Shown here piece after piece: positions 1 to 7,133 of a stretch of 11,723 nucleotides of DNA. The number at the start of each line of letters is the position of its first letter. The first letter of the stretch is position 1. The notes under the pieces are model-generated. The model ran no database searches and had not been told where the DNA came from. It was given only the letters and a program-made list of their open reading frames with translations. The position numbers were made by a program, and so were the translations under genes. Origin of the DNA: a bacterium (GTDB taxonomy: Bacteria > Planctomycetota > J058 > JAJDCP01); contig JAUIEM010000320.1 in NCBI GenBank assembly GCA_030428695.1, positions 1-11,723 of the forward strand, written 5' to 3'.

Positions 1-809
1 TGTTCATGATCCTCGTGCTCGCGGCGGCCTTCAACTCCTTCCTGACCATCCAGGAGATCCCGCAGCAGGCCGCGGCCTGGCTCGAGTCCTCGATCGACAG
101 CCGCATCGGCTTCCTCCTGCTCGTCAACATCTTCCTGCTCGGTGTCGGCTGCGTGATGGACATCATGAGCGCGATCTTGATCCTCGCGCCGCTCCTGTGG
201 CCGATCGCCGACCGCTTCGGCATGGACCCGACCCACTTCGGCATCCTGTTCATCGTCAACCTCGAGATCGGCTACCTGACGCCGCCGATGGGCATCAACC
301 TGTTCGTCTCCGCGAGCCTGTTCCGCAAGCCGCTCGGGCGCGTGATCCGCGGGACCCTGCCGTTCACCTTGATCCTCCTCACCGGCCTCGTGCTCGTCGT
401 GTTCGTGCCGGGCATCAGCACCTGGCTGATCGGGGGAGGGCGGGCCCAGGGCCCGGAGGAGTTCCGCATCTCCGCGGAGGTCTTACGCATCGGCGAGGAG
501 CTCGAGCTGTCGTGGACCGCCGAGCCCGGTGCCCACGCCTACGAGGTGGTCGTCGGGGTCGATCCGGACTTCACCGACCCGGAGGCGGTGACCGTGGTCT
601 ACGGGCCCGGGCCGGACCTCGAGTGCCGGTACACCTTCGCGGACCCGGGCACCTACTACCTGCGGCTGCGCTCGCGCAACGAGGACGGGGCGAGCCTGTG
701 GCAACGGCCGACGCGGCTGCTCGAGATCAACTCGGCGGGCGAGCGCGTCTGGATTCCGCTGCGCTCCGCCACCGGCGCACCGCTCGGGGTGCGTGTCAGC
801 CTGGAGTGA
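1..809 (+). CDS. TRAP transporter large permease (DctM family), 3' part, with C-terminal beta-rich extension
   Basis: This is the C-terminal part of the large membrane subunit of a tripartite ATP-independent periplasmic (TRAP) transporter, which imports organic acids using an ion gradient and a periplasmic binding protein. The 5' end lies outside the window; the frame is open from base 3. Bases 3 to about 440 encode hydrophobic segments separated by typical DctM sequence, including GCVMDIMSAILILAPLLWPI, HFGILFIVNLEIGYLTPPMG and a final helix LILLTGLVLVVFVPGI. DctM proteins normally end soon after this last helix. Here about 120 further residues follow (bases about 441-806). They are soluble and beta-rich, with ELELSWTAEPGAHAYEVVV and TYYLRLRSRNEDG, which resembles a fibronectin type III fold. 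The extension suggests an extracytoplasmic C-terminus, which is inference. The small permease and binding protein must lie upstream if they are linked. The family call is firm; the extension fold is tentative. Confidence 0.9.
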   Translation, partial: FMILVLAAAFNSFLTIQEIPQQAAAWLESSIDSRIGFLLLVNIFLLGVGCVMDIMSAILILAPLLWPIADRFGMDPTHFGILFIVNLEIGYLTPPMGINLFVSASLFRKPLGRVIRGTLPFTLILLTGLVLVVFVPGISTWLIGGGRAQGPEEFRISAEVLRIGEELELSWTAEPGAHAYEVVVGVDPDFTDPEAVTVVYGPGPDLECRYTFADPGTYYLRLRSRNEDGASLWQRPTRLLEINSAGERVWIPLRSATGAPLGVRVSLE

Positions 810-813
810 GCCG

Positions 814-1848
814 ATGGATCTGCACGTCCAAGTCGATCGTTTCTTCGGCCTGATGGCCCGCCTGCAGCAGAGCCGCATGCGCCCGGTCGAAGACACGCAG
901 CACTGGATGCCCTTCTACGAACGCTGCGGGCTCGAGCAGCTCTTCCCGGCGCCGGAGGCGCGGCCCTGGGCCCGCCGGGGAAGACGCCAGCGGCGGGCGG
1001 GCTTCGACATCGCCTCGTACCTGTTCAAGAGCGCGCACCTGCCGCTGCACCCGCAGCGCGCCGCGCGATACCGCGAGCGCCAGCAGGCGCTGCACCTGTT
1101 CCGCGTGGTCCGTTTCCGCCGCACCGGCACGCGGCCGCGGCGGGCGATGGTCTACCTGCCGCCCTGGATGCAGCCGGGCAGCCTGCTCGACGACTTCTAC
1201 TTCGGCCCGCTGTACGCCTCGCGCCTCGACTGCGATGTGTACTGCCTGCAGCTCGCCCACCACGGGCGCCGGCAGCTGCCCGACTCACGCTACGACGGCT
1301 CGCTGTTCGTCAGCGCCGACCTCGCGATGACCTGGGAGGCGATCCGCCAGTCGGTGCTCGACGCGCGCACCGTGCTGCAGTACGTGTTGAACCTGCGCCG
1401 CTACGACCAGGTCGGGCTCTCCGGGATCAGCCTCGGCGGCTCCCTGAGCATGCTGTGCGCCGGCCTCGACCCGCGCTGGTCCTGGGTGATGCCGGTGGTC
1501 GGCCACATCGACGTCAGCGACGTCGTCGCCCACGCCCCGATCATGCACGGTGTGCGGCGCGAGCTGCGGCGCTTCGGGATCCCGCTCGCCGAGCTGCGGC
1601 GCCTCAGCCACGCGCTGGTGCTCGACAGGCTCGACCCCGCCATCCCGCCGCAGCGGATCTGCGCCCTGCCGGCCGACCGCGACCTGTTCCAGCGCCCCGA
1701 GGCGGTGCACGCCCAGCTCGAGCGCTGGCCGGGCATGCGCTGCCGCTGGCTGCGCGGGGGGCACATCTCCGCCCTGGTCGCGCTGCCGCTGGTGCTCGAC
1801 GAGCTCAAGGCGTGGACCTACGCGCAGCCGGTCGCGGCCGCGCACTGA
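814..1848 (+). CDS. alpha/beta hydrolase, ABHD18-like
   Basis: A 344-residue protein with the features of an alpha/beta hydrolase. The nucleophile elbow is SGISLGG, with the probable catalytic serine at residue 206. A late aspartate sits in CALPADRD (D288 or D290), and a histidine in RGGHIS (H317) completes a plausible Ser-Asp-His triad. The general pattern, with a long N-terminal region before the first core strand (AMVYLPPW) and a GxSxGG elbow, resembles the ABHD18 (DUF2048) family; the substrate is unknown. There is no signal peptide, so it is probably cytoplasmic. I chose ATG 814 because GGAG at 803-806 is well spaced from it; an in-frame GTG at 793 lies inside the permease gene. It starts 4 bases after the permease stop, so co-transcription is likely, and a role in processing the imported substrate is possible but unproven. 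Confidence 0.82.
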   Translation: MDLHVQVDRFFGLMARLQQSRMRPVEDTQHWMPFYERCGLEQLFPAPEARPWARRGRRQRRAGFDIASYLFKSAHLPLHPQRAARYRERQQALHLFRVVRFRRTGTRPRRAMVYLPPWMQPGSLLDDFYFGPLYASRLDCDVYCLQLAHHGRRQLPDSRYDGSLFVSADLAMTWEAIRQSVLDARTVLQYVLNLRRYDQVGLSGISLGGSLSMLCAGLDPRWSWVMPVVGHIDVSDVVAHAPIMHGVRRELRRFGIPLAELRRLSHALVLDRLDPAIPPQRICALPADRDLFQRPEAVHAQLERWPGMRCRWLRGGHISALVALPLVLDELKAWTYAQPVAAAH

Positions 1849-1855
1849 AACCTGT

Positions 1856-1860
1856 GGAGG
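1856..1860 (+). promoter_or_regulatory. Shine-Dalgarno site of the universal stress protein gene
   Basis: GGAGG lies five bases before ATG 1866. It fixes the start of the UspA gene, because the same frame stays open for about 400 bases upstream inside the hydrolase gene. Confidence 0.75.
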
Positions 1861-1865
1861 ACACC

Positions 1866-2690
1866 ATGGTCTTCGAGCACATTCTCGCCGCCGTCGACTA
1901 CTCCGAGATGTCCGCGCGCGCCCTCCGCACGGCCGCCCGCCTCGCGGTCAAGAGCAGCGCGAAGCTCAGCGTGCTGCACTCCGAGGTGCCGAGCGTGCCG
2001 CGCGAGGACGTCGCCGACACCCTGGAGCAGTTCATCGAGGGGGCCGGGCTGCCCCCCGAGGTGGAGCCCGAGCAGGTGCTCGCCAGCGGGGTCGCGGCCT
2101 TCGACGCCGTCGAGTGGGCGCGCGAGCACGAGGTCGACCTGATCGTATGCGGGACCCACGACCGCAGCGACTTCGGCAGGCTGATGCTCGGCAGCTTCAC
2201 CGAGCCGATCGTGCGCATGGCCCACTGCCCGGTGTGGATCGTCAAGAAGGAGACGCCCTCCCTCGAGGGGCGGACCATCCTCCTGCCGACCGACTTCTCG
2301 CCGACCTGTGAGATCGCCCGGCGGCTCGCTTTCGACCTCGCCGACCTGTGCGGGGCGTCGATCCGCGTCCTGCACGTCATCAGCCGCCCGCCCTACAACT
2401 TCGGTGACCAACGCCACCTCGACGCCTTCGTCCAAAGCGCGACCCCCGAGGTCGAGCAGGAGCTCGCCCTGCGCTACGCCTCCCTGAACCTGACGGTCGA
2501 GCACGAGGTGACGAGTGGCCGGCCGAGCCGCGAGATCCTGCGCGCGCTCGAGCGCAGCGAGGCGCCGCTGCTCGTGCTCGGGACGCACAGCCTGGCCGGA
2601 GCGCACCGCTCGATCCTCGGCGCGGTCGCTTCCAAGGTCTACCAGCTCGCGCCGGGGGGCGTGCTGCTGGTTCCGTGGGTGCAGGACTGA
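1866..2690 (+). CDS. universal stress protein with two UspA domains
   Basis: A 274-residue cytoplasmic protein made of two UspA domains in tandem, residues about 1-134 and 135-274. Each begins with a strand and an acidic residue (ILAAVDYS and ILLPTDFS) and ends with a nucleotide-loop region followed by a final strand (CPVWIV and GGVLLVP). UspA domains of the ATP-binding class carry G-x2-G-x9-G-S/T. In domain 1 this reads G96, D99, G109-S110, so the second glycine is replaced. In domain 2 it reads G239, S242, G252-A253, losing both the second glycine and the hydroxyl residue. Nucleotide binding is therefore doubtful, especially in domain 2. The gene begins 17 bases after the hydrolase stop with a good ribosome site, probably in the same transcript. 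UspA genes often sit next to TRAP transporters, so a regulatory or stress role linked to uptake is plausible. Confidence 0.93.
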   Translation: MVFEHILAAVDYSEMSARALRTAARLAVKSSAKLSVLHSEVPSVPREDVADTLEQFIEGAGLPPEVEPEQVLASGVAAFDAVEWAREHEVDLIVCGTHDRSDFGRLMLGSFTEPIVRMAHCPVWIVKKETPSLEGRTILLPTDFSPTCEIARRLAFDLADLCGASIRVLHVISRPPYNFGDQRHLDAFVQSATPEVEQELALRYASLNLTVEHEVTSGRPSREILRALERSEAPLLVLGTHSLAGAHRSILGAVASKVYQLAPGGVLLVPWVQD

Positions 2691-2698
2691 GGGCGCTA

Positions 2699-2721
2699 CC
2701 GATTCCGATTCCGATTCCGAT
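2699..2721 (+). repeat. CCGATT hexamer microsatellite in the GNAT leader
   Basis: Three perfect copies of CCGATT followed by CCGAT (3.8 copies, 23 bases). The tract lies between the UspA stop at 2690 and the GNAT ribosome site at 2722-2727, in untranslated leader. Being a hexamer, copy-number change would not alter any frame or the ribosome-site spacing. Confidence 0.85.
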
Positions 2722-2727
2722 GGGAGG
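2722..2727 (+). promoter_or_regulatory. Shine-Dalgarno site of the GNAT gene
   Basis: GGGAGG ends six bases before ATG 2734, directly after the hexamer repeat. It supports ATG 2734 rather than in-frame starts further upstream inside the UspA gene. Confidence 0.7.
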
Positions 2728-2733
2728 ATCGCG

Positions 2734-3153
2734 ATGGACATGCAGTGGATTCCCGAGAACCCGCCGCTCTGGAACGCAGACAAGGTGCGCATCGTCGGTG
2801 GGGCCCCCGCCGGCGTGTTCGACACCCGCTTCCAGGAGCTCGACGAGGGCAGCCAGGTGCCCGGGGAGTGGTGGCGGGTGGAAGCGGACGGACACACCGT
2901 CGGCTACGGCTGGCTCGAGCTGGTCTGGGGGGACGCCGAGATCCTGCTCGCGACCGATCCGGAGCAGCGCGGCAAGGGGGTCGGCAGCTTCGCTCTCGAG
3001 AAGCTCGCCGAGGAAGGCGCCCGTCACGGCGTCAACTACGTCAACAACCTGATCCGCCCGACCCACCCCGATGCGGACGCCCTGAGCGCCTGGCTCCAGA
3101 AGCGCGGCTTCGCGTCCGTCGAGGATGGCCGCCTGGTGCGCAAGGTCCGCTGA
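2734..3153 (+). CDS. GNAT family N-acetyltransferase
   Basis: A 139-residue protein of the GCN5-related acetyltransferase superfamily, which transfers an acetyl group from acetyl-CoA to an amine. The acetyl-CoA pyrophosphate loop is clear: [31 protein letters not shown] contains R79-G80-K81-G82-V83-G84 after a strand and before a helix, as in motif A. The C-terminal part, [23 protein letters not shown], matches the usual helix plus 'GF' segment of the fold. The substrate cannot be told; the length is at the short end for the family. It is probably cytoplasmic. It follows the UspA gene by 43 bases and may be the last gene of that transcript. It converges on the - strand gene ending at 3206, with only 52 bases between them and no obvious terminator hairpin. 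Confidence 0.85.
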   Translation: MDMQWIPENPPLWNADKVRIVGGAPAGVFDTRFQELDEGSQVPGEWWRVEADGHTVGYGWLELVWGDAEILLATDPEQRGKGVGSFALEKLAEEGARHGVNYVNNLIRPTHPDADALSAWLQKRGFASVEDGRLVRKVR

Positions 3154-3205
3154 GGCGCGCAGCGCACACGCGGAACGGTGCAGTGGAAGTCCCGGTCGGT
3201 CCTGG

Positions 3206-4378
3206 CTACGGGACGCGGGCGCTCGGCATGATCCCCTCGTCGCTGAGGGTCGTGTGGTACAGCGGGTGGGCGAGGATGTCCGCGACGTCCATCACCTGCC
3301 CGTCGAGCAGCGCGTAGCGGTGCACCAGGCGCACGCCGTGCGAGTAGTCGACGTACCAGTGGACGTGCACGGTGCTCAGCGGCTGGATCGGCGTGCCGTT
3401 GGTGTAATGCCAGCCGTAGATCGCGACCTTCTGCGGGTTCCAGGCCAGCCGGTTCGTGATCACCACGTCCTTCTTGTGCCCGACGACCAGCTCGTCGAGG
3501 GGCCGCCCGACCCGCTTCGCCTCGATCATTGTGTTGTGTTGCTCGATGTAGGTCGAGGAGGTCATCTGCGGCCCCGGCGTCATCGGCTGGGGGCTCTGCA
3601 CGTCGTCACCGACCGCGTGGATGCCGTCGACGATCTTGCGCGTCGGCAGGTAGCAGTCGAAGGCGTCGGCGACCGTCTGCGCGTCCTGGCTGCCGAGCCC
3701 GATGCGCACGTAGTCGTCGTCGCTGCCGACCGCGAGGTAGTCGCGGGTGACCCAGATCCGCGCGGTGTGCCCGTTGGCGGTGAAGTCGATCGCCTGGAAG
3801 GTGCGCAGGAAGTCGGGCAGGTTCCCGTCGGTCAGCTGCTGGACGACCTCCGGGCCGCGCTGCAGCAGGTCGTGGTAGCGGACGAGGTCGATGAACTGGC
3901 TCCCCGACAGGGCGTTGGACGGCCGGTCGGGGATGCTCGCGCCCGGGGTGATGGTCGACGGCGGCGCGGGGTTCGGATTCCCGCCCGGAGTGCCGCCCCC
4001 GGTGTTGCTGCCGCCCGGGGTGCCGCCCCCGGTGTTGCCGCCGCCGGGGTTGCTCCCGTTCAGGCCGAGCACGCGGTCGAAGGCGCTGACGGTCTGGGGT
4101 CCGACGATGCCGTCGGCGGTCAGGCTCTGGGAGCGCTGGAACTGCAGCACCGAGCCGAGGGTCAGCGGCCCGAAGGCGCCGTCGGGGTAGGTCGGGAAGC
4201 CGGCCGCGGTCAGGGCGTACTGCAGGGCCTGGACCTTCACCCCGCGCTGGCCGTAGCGGATGTAACGGCCCTGGCGGGCGCTGTCGAGCTCGTCGTACAG
4301 GCTCGGGGCGACGCCGTTCTGGGCGAAAGCCGGCAGGCACAGGAGGCCGAGCAGGGTCAGGAGGATCGGTCGCGACAT
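3206..4378 (-). CDS. secreted protein with peptidoglycan-binding domain and uncharacterised C-terminal domain
   Basis: A 390-residue exported protein. Residues 1-19 form a signal peptide (MSRPILLTLLGLLCLPAFA, probable cleavage before Q20). Residues about 40-100 are a PG_binding_1 (three-helix) domain: IRYGQRGVKVQALQYALTAA, then YPDGAFGPLT and a DGIVGPQT turn, the two usual DGxxGP-type signatures. Residues about 107-140 are a low-complexity Gly/Pro/Thr linker with NTGGGTPGGS-type repeats. Residues about 150-390 form a large domain that I do not recognise. It is rich in His, Tyr and Asp (KVAIYGWHYTNG, VHVHWYVDYSHGVRLVHRY) and lacks an obvious VanY, LD-transpeptidase or amidase signature. ATG 4378 is preferred because GGGGA lies just upstream; a GTG at 4390 is in frame and would add four residues before the signal peptide. 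The likely location is periplasm or cell wall. Confidence 0.85.
   Translation of the reverse strand: MSRPILLTLLGLLCLPAFAQNGVAPSLYDELDSARQGRYIRYGQRGVKVQALQYALTAAGFPTYPDGAFGPLTLGSVLQFQRSQSLTADGIVGPQTVSAFDRVLGLNGSNPGGGNTGGGTPGGSNTGGGTPGGNPNPAPPSTITPGASIPDRPSNALSGSQFIDLVRYHDLLQRGPEVVQQLTDGNLPDFLRTFQAIDFTANGHTARIWVTRDYLAVGSDDDYVRIGLGSQDAQTVADAFDCYLPTRKIVDGIHAVGDDVQSPQPMTPGPQMTSSTYIEQHNTMIEAKRVGRPLDELVVGHKKDVVITNRLAWNPQKVAIYGWHYTNGTPIQPLSTVHVHWYVDYSHGVRLVHRYALLDGQVMDVADILAHPLYHTTLSDEGIMPSARVP
3981..4040 (-). repeat. 30-bp tandem repeat coding for the Gly/Pro/Thr linker
   Basis: Two adjacent 30-base units (3981-4010 and 4011-4040) match at 28 of 30 positions, followed by a partial, more diverged copy. 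They encode two ten-residue linker units of the NTGGGTPGGS type in the peptidoglycan-binding protein. A unit of 30 bases preserves the frame, so linker length could vary between strains. Confidence 0.85.
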
Positions 4379-4565
4379 GGAATTCCCCACGGAAGAAAGA
4401 GGCGGTCATACCGGGCTCGTCAGGGTGTAGCCCGGAACGATCCGGTTTCGTGCACCGCGGAACGCTTTTGGTTCGCGGCGCAACAAAATGCGCCGACCGC
4501 GACCGCCGTCGTCCTCGGGAGACCGCATGCGCAGCACAAAGTTGCGATTCCCTGCGTGATTTTTC
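4379..4565. other. divergent intergenic region upstream of the secreted protein gene
   Basis: There is no convincing coding sequence here. Base composition is slightly less GC-rich than in the genes. It contains the 5' region of the - strand gene, one perfect inverted repeat (4411-4435) and AT-rich tracts near 4535-4570 that run into the tRNA promoter. I could not identify a clear promoter for the - strand gene. Confidence 0.5.
4411..4435. repeat. inverted repeat with 7-bp arms
   Basis: CCGGGCT (4411-4417) and AGCCCGG (4429-4435) are perfect reverse complements around an 11-base loop. It lies 33 bases upstream of the start of the - strand secreted-protein gene, probably in its leader or promoter. 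No T-tract follows, so it is not an intrinsic terminator. It could be an operator, an mRNA leader hairpin or a fragment of a dispersed palindromic repeat. Confidence 0.5.
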
Positions 4566-4593
4566 TTGTGCGGAGGGTGGAGCTGCGTATAAT
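4566..4593 (+). promoter_or_regulatory. sigma-70-type promoter of tRNA-Leu
   Basis: The -10 box is a perfect TATAAT at 4588-4593. A -35-like TTGTGC lies at 4566-4571, with a 16-base spacer, and a short T-tract sits just upstream. Initiation would fall near 4600, about 28 bases before the tRNA. The bases after -10 are CGGCGCGG, a GC-rich discriminator of the kind known from stringently controlled stable-RNA promoters. Confidence 0.75.
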
Positions 4594-4627
4594 CGGCGCG
4601 GCCCGGCCGGAAACGGCAAGCACGCCC

Positions 4628-4711
<84 letters not shown>

Positions 4712-4715
4712 TCCC

Positions 4716-4745
4716 AAGCCCAAGATTTGTTCTTGGGCTTTTCTT
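4716..4745 (+). terminator. intrinsic terminator of tRNA-Leu
   Basis: A perfect 10-bp stem, AAGCCCAAGA (4716-4725) with TCTTGGGCTT (4731-4740), around a five-base loop, continues into TTCTT. It begins four bases after the tRNA discriminator base and would end the tRNA transcript before the aminotransferase gene. Confidence 0.88.
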
Positions 4746-4757
4746 ATGGCCATGCGC

Positions 4758-4763
4758 TACACT
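4758..4763 (+). promoter_or_regulatory. possible -10 element for the aminotransferase operon
   Basis: TACACT lies 31 bases before ATG 4794, between the tRNA terminator and the gene. No good -35 box accompanies it; TTGGGC inside the terminator stem is about 19 bases upstream. This is a weak call. A promoter is expected here because the terminator isolates the operon from the tRNA. Confidence 0.3.
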
Positions 4764-4780
4764 GTGCGGTCGACCCCCGC

Positions 4781-4786
4781 AAAGGA
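4781..4786 (+). promoter_or_regulatory. Shine-Dalgarno site of the aminotransferase gene
   Basis: AAAGGA lies seven bases before ATG 4794. It supports this start over an in-frame ATG at 4746, which lies directly against the tRNA terminator. Confidence 0.7.
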
Positions 4787-4793
4787 CCCGGGC

Positions 4794-5976
<1,183 letters not shown>

Positions 5977-5987
<11 letters not shown>

Positions 5988-6465
5988 CCTCAACCCTCCC
6001 CCTGCGCCTCCCCCCGACGCGGTCGAGAGCGTGCGCGCGTGGCGCAGCAAGCCGGACGGCGTCGAGAAGCTGTTCTTCGTGCTGATCGGGCTGGGCGCGG
6101 TGGTGGCGCTGGTCCTCGCCTTCCAGCTCGAACCGGACGACCGCGGCTACGGCACCCACGAGCAGCTCGGTCTCTCTCCCTGCGGGATGATGGAGCACGT
6201 CGGCATCCCGTGCCCGTCCTGCGGGATGACGACGTCCTGGAGCCTGGCGGCCCACGGCCGCATCCTCGCGTCGGTCGCCAACCAACCCTTCGGCGCGCTG
6301 CTGTTCTTCGCGGCGTTTGCCGTCGTTCCCCTTTCCCTGTACGTTCTTAGTGGACGCTTCTCCGCCTTCAACTGGCTGCTCGAGCACCGGGGGTCGTTGT
6401 GGGGGGTCGGCTTCCTGATCCTGTTCGGTCTGAGCTGGATCTACAAGATCTGGCGCGTCGCCTAG
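5977..6465 (+). CDS. DUF2752 family membrane protein
   Basis: A 162-residue inner-membrane protein of the uncharacterised DUF2752 family. After a proline-rich cytoplasmic-looking start it has a membrane helix at about 32-50, the family motif GIPCPSCGMTTSW (C79, C82), an additional cysteine at C69, a second helix at about 106-124 and a third at about 141-158. The CPxCG pair could bind metal or form a disulphide; the family's role is unknown. The start ATG 5977 lies inside the end of the aminotransferase gene, with GAGG at 5967-5970 well placed for it. The 11-base overlap shows translational coupling and co-transcription. The family assignment is firm, the function open. Confidence 0.87.
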
Positions 6466-6500
6466 CCCGCCCCGGGCGGCGGCGGCCTGAGGAGTGAGCG

Positions 6501-7133
6501 ATGCGCCCTGCCCTGTTCGTCTGCCTCGCGCTCGCCGGCCTGTGCCTGGCCGGCCCGACCTGCCCGAAGTGCGGCCATGAGGCCGCCGAGGGCTGGAAGT
6601 TCTGCCCGGTTGACGGCGCCCTGCTGATCCAGGGTTGCCCGACCTGCTCGCGACCGGTCAAGAGCGATTGGCTGTACTGCCCCTACGACGCGACCGCCCT
6701 CGGCGACGCCCCCCGCGTGGTAGTGCCTGAGCCGGCTCCGGAAGAGCCGCCCGGAACGCCGGGGCTGCCGGGTGTCTCCTCGACCGACGAGGTTCCGCTC
6801 GACAACCTCGCGCCGGACAAGGCGATCGACCAGTGGTTCGCCCTCGTCTCCCGCGGGGAGCGCGAGCAGCTCGAGGCGCTGATGACCCCGGAGTTCCTCG
6901 AGCAGCTCGGCGAGGAGATCGACCTCGAGGACTACTTCGACAAGCTCCTGCGGCCGGCCAACCGGTTGATGTTCAAGACCAGCCACCGCAAATTCCTGCG
7001 GATGCGCATCGGTGAGAACCGCGCGGAGTTCGAGCTCGAGCTGATCATCCCCGAGCGCCCCGACGACCCCCTGCGCTATCGCTTCCTGCTCGAGGAACGG
7101 AACGGGCGCTGGTTCGTCGCGGGCATCGCCTGA
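6501..7133 (+). CDS. exported double zinc-ribbon protein with NTF2-like C-terminal domain
   Basis: A 210-residue protein starting with a hydrophobic, signal-like segment (MRPALFVCLALAGLCLAG). Two short zinc-ribbon units follow at once: C21-x2-C24 with C35-P-V-D38, then C46-x2-C49 with C60-P-Y-D63. Each has three cysteines and an aspartate in the fourth ligand position. A Pro/Glu-rich linker (about 70-100) leads to a domain of about 105 residues (KAIDQWFALVSRGEREQLEALMTPEFLEQ, then mixed strands ending NGRWFVAGIA) that looks like an NTF2/SnoaL or DUF4878-type fold. TGAGGAG at 6488-6494 supports the ATG. The gene lies 35 bases after the DUF2752 gene and overlaps the Nif3 gene by one base. Function is unknown; zinc binding and the export signal are inferred from sequence. 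The segment could also act as an uncleaved anchor. Confidence 0.8.
   Translation: MRPALFVCLALAGLCLAGPTCPKCGHEAAEGWKFCPVDGALLIQGCPTCSRPVKSDWLYCPYDATALGDAPRVVVPEPAPEEPPGTPGLPGVSSTDEVPLDNLAPDKAIDQWFALVSRGEREQLEALMTPEFLEQLGEEIDLEDYFDKLLRPANRLMFKTSHRKFLRMRIGENRAEFELELIIPERPDDPLRYRFLLEERNGRWFVAGIA

Noticed and set aside
793..813. GTG start for the hydrolase
   Set aside because: It overlaps the permease end, and the GGAG at 803-806 points to ATG 814.
1455..1865. Upstream in-frame extension of the UspA gene within the hydrolase
   Set aside because: The extension is Arg/Ala/Pro-rich shadow sequence; the ribosome site and UspA homology begin at 1866.
3154..3205. Bidirectional terminator between the convergent GNAT and secreted-protein genes
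   Set aside because: No stable hairpin with a T-tract on either strand could be seen.
3981..4060. Possible CRISPR-like repeat
   Set aside because: The units are directly adjacent without spacers and encode a protein linker in frame.
4746..4793. Earlier ATG for the aminotransferase
   Set aside because: It abuts the tRNA terminator, has no ribosome site, and the family's N-terminus starts at 4794.
6537..6560. Possible lipoprotein lipobox in the zinc-ribbon protein
   Set aside because: The residue before C15 is leucine, not Gly/Ala/Ser, so it does not fit a lipobox.
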